Source: JAMCZU01 sp964479405
GTDB lineage: Bacteria > Patescibacteriota > UBA1384 > UBA12157 > JAENIV01
Direction: 5' to 3'
Assembly: GCA_964479405.1 (NCBI GenBank)
Contig: CAYZMA010000039.1
Location: 1 to 6,414 of the forward strand
DNA: 6,414 nucleotides
Shown here: positions 5,501-6,414 of the stretch, piece by piece
How positions within the stretch are numbered: position 1 is the first letter of the stretch
Layout: each line of letters begins with the position of its first letter
Position numbers and translations under genes: made by a program
The notes under the pieces: generated by a model
The model's database searches: none
What the model was told of the DNA's origin: nothing
The model's input: the letters and a program-made list of their open reading frames with translations, nothing else

Positions 5501-6414
5501 TTTAGCAACATTGATATTTAGACCATTGGCATCAAAAATACCAGCCAAATTAGTAAAATTGCCATCAATATTGATATTATTGGTTGAAAGTTGCAAAGTT
5601 CCCGCCCCAGAGTGAGTCAGATTATTAAACAATTGAGTCATTCCTGTCCCGCCGGAATTAAGGGTTTGGATATCAGCAGTTTTAGTGAAAGTAACCGTGC
5701 TTGTACCAGCATTAAAAGTGCCGAAATTAGCCCAATTGCCCGAAGCAGTTAGTGTAGAACCATTGGCAGTTAAAACACCACTGGAAGCAATAGTAAGATT
5801 AACAAAATCAAGATTGTAATCCGTCCCAGTAGTGGTCAAAGTGGCATTGGCATTAATGGTCAGATCACCTGTTAAATTGCGGCTGTTTGCAGAATTAAAA
5901 TGATTTGGAAGAGAATAAGTCGTACCAGCAGATGGGGTAAAGGTCAAATTGTGATATTGAACAGTGGCAAGAGTCGGAGCAGTAGTTGAACCAGTATAAG
6001 TTACTGTGCCAGTGCCTTTTTGGAAAGTAGCAACTCCTAAAGGTATACCAGAGCTATTAGTTAAAGTTAAATTAAATGAGTCGCTATTCAAAGTCCCAGC
6101 CCCAGAGTTAGAAGTCATTGTCAGATTTGAACCAAGGGTAGCGGTGCCACTGATAGCCACCGCATCCAGAGTGGCGGCGTTGGAAGATGAATTGGTTACA
6201 GTTGAGGTGCCATCAAAAGTCAGAGTTCCTGCTCCTCTGGTAAAGGTGGCACTGCCGGTATTATTCCATGCTCCGGCAAAGGTCATATTTAAGTTGTTGC
6301 TGTCAAAGGTTCCAGCCGAGTTGGTAAAGGTGCCATTGGTATCAAGGTCATTGGTTACCAGCTGAAGTGTCCCTGCTCCTGAATGGGTTATTGAAGAGAA
6401 AGTTTTACCACCAG
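2564..6414 (-). CDS. Giant modular surface protein, N-terminus beyond the window (partial)
   Basis: The frame is open from the right edge to a TAG at 2566-2564, giving 1282 whole codons. The ATG at 6286 is internal, because the 42 codons before it continue the same repeat pattern. By nucleotide position, 6412-5105 encodes beta-strand-rich repeats of Thr, Ser, Asn and Gly without cysteine, resembling beta-helix or haemagglutinin-type adhesin repeats. Four fibronectin-III-like domains follow at about 5083-4826, 4825-4502, 4498-4217 and 4183-3914. The last is the clearest (APSNLRAT...LTWD...GYEIY...LTPNTTYKFYVRA). An Ig-like domain with YTFTTADAGVHEF lies at about 3853-3551. Hydrophobic segments lie at 3472-3416 and 3394-3341, then basic LRRKRK. 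Next come a carboxypeptidase-regulatory-like domain (about 3331-3047), hydrophobic segments at about 2962-2912 and 2905-2846, and a second such domain (about 2836-2571). It is probably a cell-surface adhesin or scaffold anchored by these spans. No LPXTG motif or enzyme active site is seen. The exact function is unknown. Confidence 0.88.
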   Translation of the reverse strand, partial: GGKTFSSITHSGAGTLQLVTNDLDTNGTFTNSAGTFDSNNLNMTFAGAWNNTGSATFTRGAGTLTFDGTSTVTNSSSNAATLDAVAISGTATLGSNLTMTSNSGAGTLNSDSFNLTLTNSSGIPLGVATFQKGTGTVTYTGSTTAPTLATVQYHNLTFTPSAGTTYSLPNHFNSANSRNLTGDLTINANATLTTTGTDYNLDFVNLTIASSGVLTANGSTLTASGNWANFGTFNAGTSTVTFTKTADIQTLNSGGTGMTQLFNNLTHSGAGTLQLSTNNINIDGNFTNLAGIFDANGLNINVAKDWNISGGSFSAGATPATQTVIFDGTNTATISGSTTFNNLTMDTSTDGAKQINFTAGTTQTISSGKTWILSGTLGRVLTIRSTTSGSPWYFTIPANMDSGSYIDVQDSQNITNVFRINPGTNVTDSGNNFPGWLLIPIAPIIGTPEAISTTTIRWNFTDNSSTEIGFKVYDASNNLVATCASPNLTYCDETSLSVNTQYTGRYVVSYNSGGNSSHSGTAASIYTLANTPTAPSVTVQSWNTTNGNALVITNNANSNPTSTEFAISCNSSANSWLQGDGTCSTTKVWKTKAHWETGTTNYLINLSSDTNYTLLAKARNGNNAETANSSTNGPNRTAPAQVVGLNRSANTTSSITWAWNSNATAPDGYKVYDYVNNACTTTQKALAINPNTSVSEGNLSADTQYSRCVRAYYGSILGQPSTNFSASTEASTPSVSPTSGTDTEAPTAPSNLRATKLGAITLTLTWDHSRDDIGITGYEIYNADTGIKVGTTANSYFDFTGLTPNTTYKFYVRAFDSVPHYSPNSGIAELITLGSRTPEEVAIEKQGGIAAFLIMGNMPPEANVGQPFSSQIKVTVADAGGGVVKGYAKAVFFSSSDKLAKLAYNESHPYTFTTADAGVHEFAPTDFVLNTGGRQQLNLSDNSVKSTVEITVSSTIANVLQKSAFYVGGFFNNPKQVSQANLVVAILIAGALLMPVLVKGFSNLNNLWSFLLYWFVFLSQALGLRRKRKTWGVVFNSQTGQPVPFATVKLLDQNKHLVELSVSDSQGRYGLTFRHGTFTLVVARVDFIFPSQSKSSSFYEKVYTGSEIKIIDTKQTVAFNIPVDPHFGLTFGLTLWIATIKLNRLAQKIRLPLFALGIIFSLIILISNFNFIYVVFLAFCLLMVIFDVIRLSRVTASGVVSDTYSRHIPGTIVRIYHKKDNRLVDTDITNKAGRFKFKVQPGVYYLVGTKPNYIDSKTHLMYLEKGQKEETVSSINIKLKQE
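5426..6414 (-). repeat. Two diverged copies of a beta-strand repeat unit within the surface protein
   Basis: The segments encoded at 6412-6209 and 5653-5426 align along their length. Both contain THSGAGTLQL, then an N-rich stretch, F-T-N-x-A-G-x-F-D-x-N-x-L-N, a Trp-Asn motif and finally a hydrophobic residue followed by FDGT. They are about 68 and 76 codons long and start 253 codons apart, so the protein probably has a higher-order repeat extending past the window edge. The intervening part has looser versions of the same GAGT and GTGTVT strands. The DNA of the two copies has diverged, so the duplication is not recent. Confidence 0.7.

Noticed and set aside
5256..6365. Plus-strand open frames opposite the surface protein (5256-5615 and 6006-6365, also 3653-3856)
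   Set aside because: They are antisense shadows of Thr/Ser/Gly/Asn-rich repeats, giving Val/Pro/Leu-rich nonsense without ribosome sites.

Overview
The window reads as a fragment of a low-GC bacterial genome, most likely from a Patescibacteria/CPR-type lineage or a relative. That placement is inference. It rests on the AT-rich intergenic DNA, short palindromic and AT-rich dispersed-type repeats, a giant Thr/Ser/Asn-rich surface protein with no recognisable sorting signal in the visible part, and two small YkuD-type L,D-transpeptidases in tandem. A run of 24 N marks an assembly gap, so this is probably a draft or metagenome-derived contig.

Layout, left to right. Positions 1-215 hold no gene I can support, only several short inverted repeats. 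A perfect 9-bp hairpin followed by a T run (219-254) lies just beyond the 3' end of a minus-strand tRNA gene (260-334, CCA encoded). Its anticodon is UAU, so it should read the isoleucine codon AUA, an uncommon bacterial solution. The tRNA diverges from an L,D-transpeptidase gene. Their predicted promoters share two bases of their -35 boxes, and the rightward promoter is a perfect TTGACA-17-TATAAT. The roughly 100-nt leader of the transpeptidase gene carries two adjacent long hairpins, a three-codon mini-ORF and a Shine-Dalgarno that is paired in the second hairpin.

From 502 to 2464 there are two paralogous L,D-transpeptidases on the plus strand. The first is membrane-anchored with a peptidoglycan-binding-type stalk. 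Its catalytic end is lost in the N gap. The second is shorter, has a signal peptide and is complete, with the catalytic SHGC motif. They are separated by an AT-rich spacer with a repeated 10-mer. A long imperfect palindrome lies between the end of the second transpeptidase and the end of the large convergent gene.

From 2564 to the right edge, the minus strand encodes one very long surface protein. It is open through the window edge, so its N-terminus is missing. In order it has beta-strand-rich repeats, four fibronectin-III-like domains, an Ig-like domain, a pair of membrane segments, a carboxypeptidase-regulatory-like domain, a second group of membrane segments and a final carboxypeptidase-regulatory-like domain. 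Together the protein genes point to a cell-envelope locus: peptidoglycan 3-3 cross-linking or protein attachment next to a large exposed adhesin-like protein. A direct functional link between them is inference.
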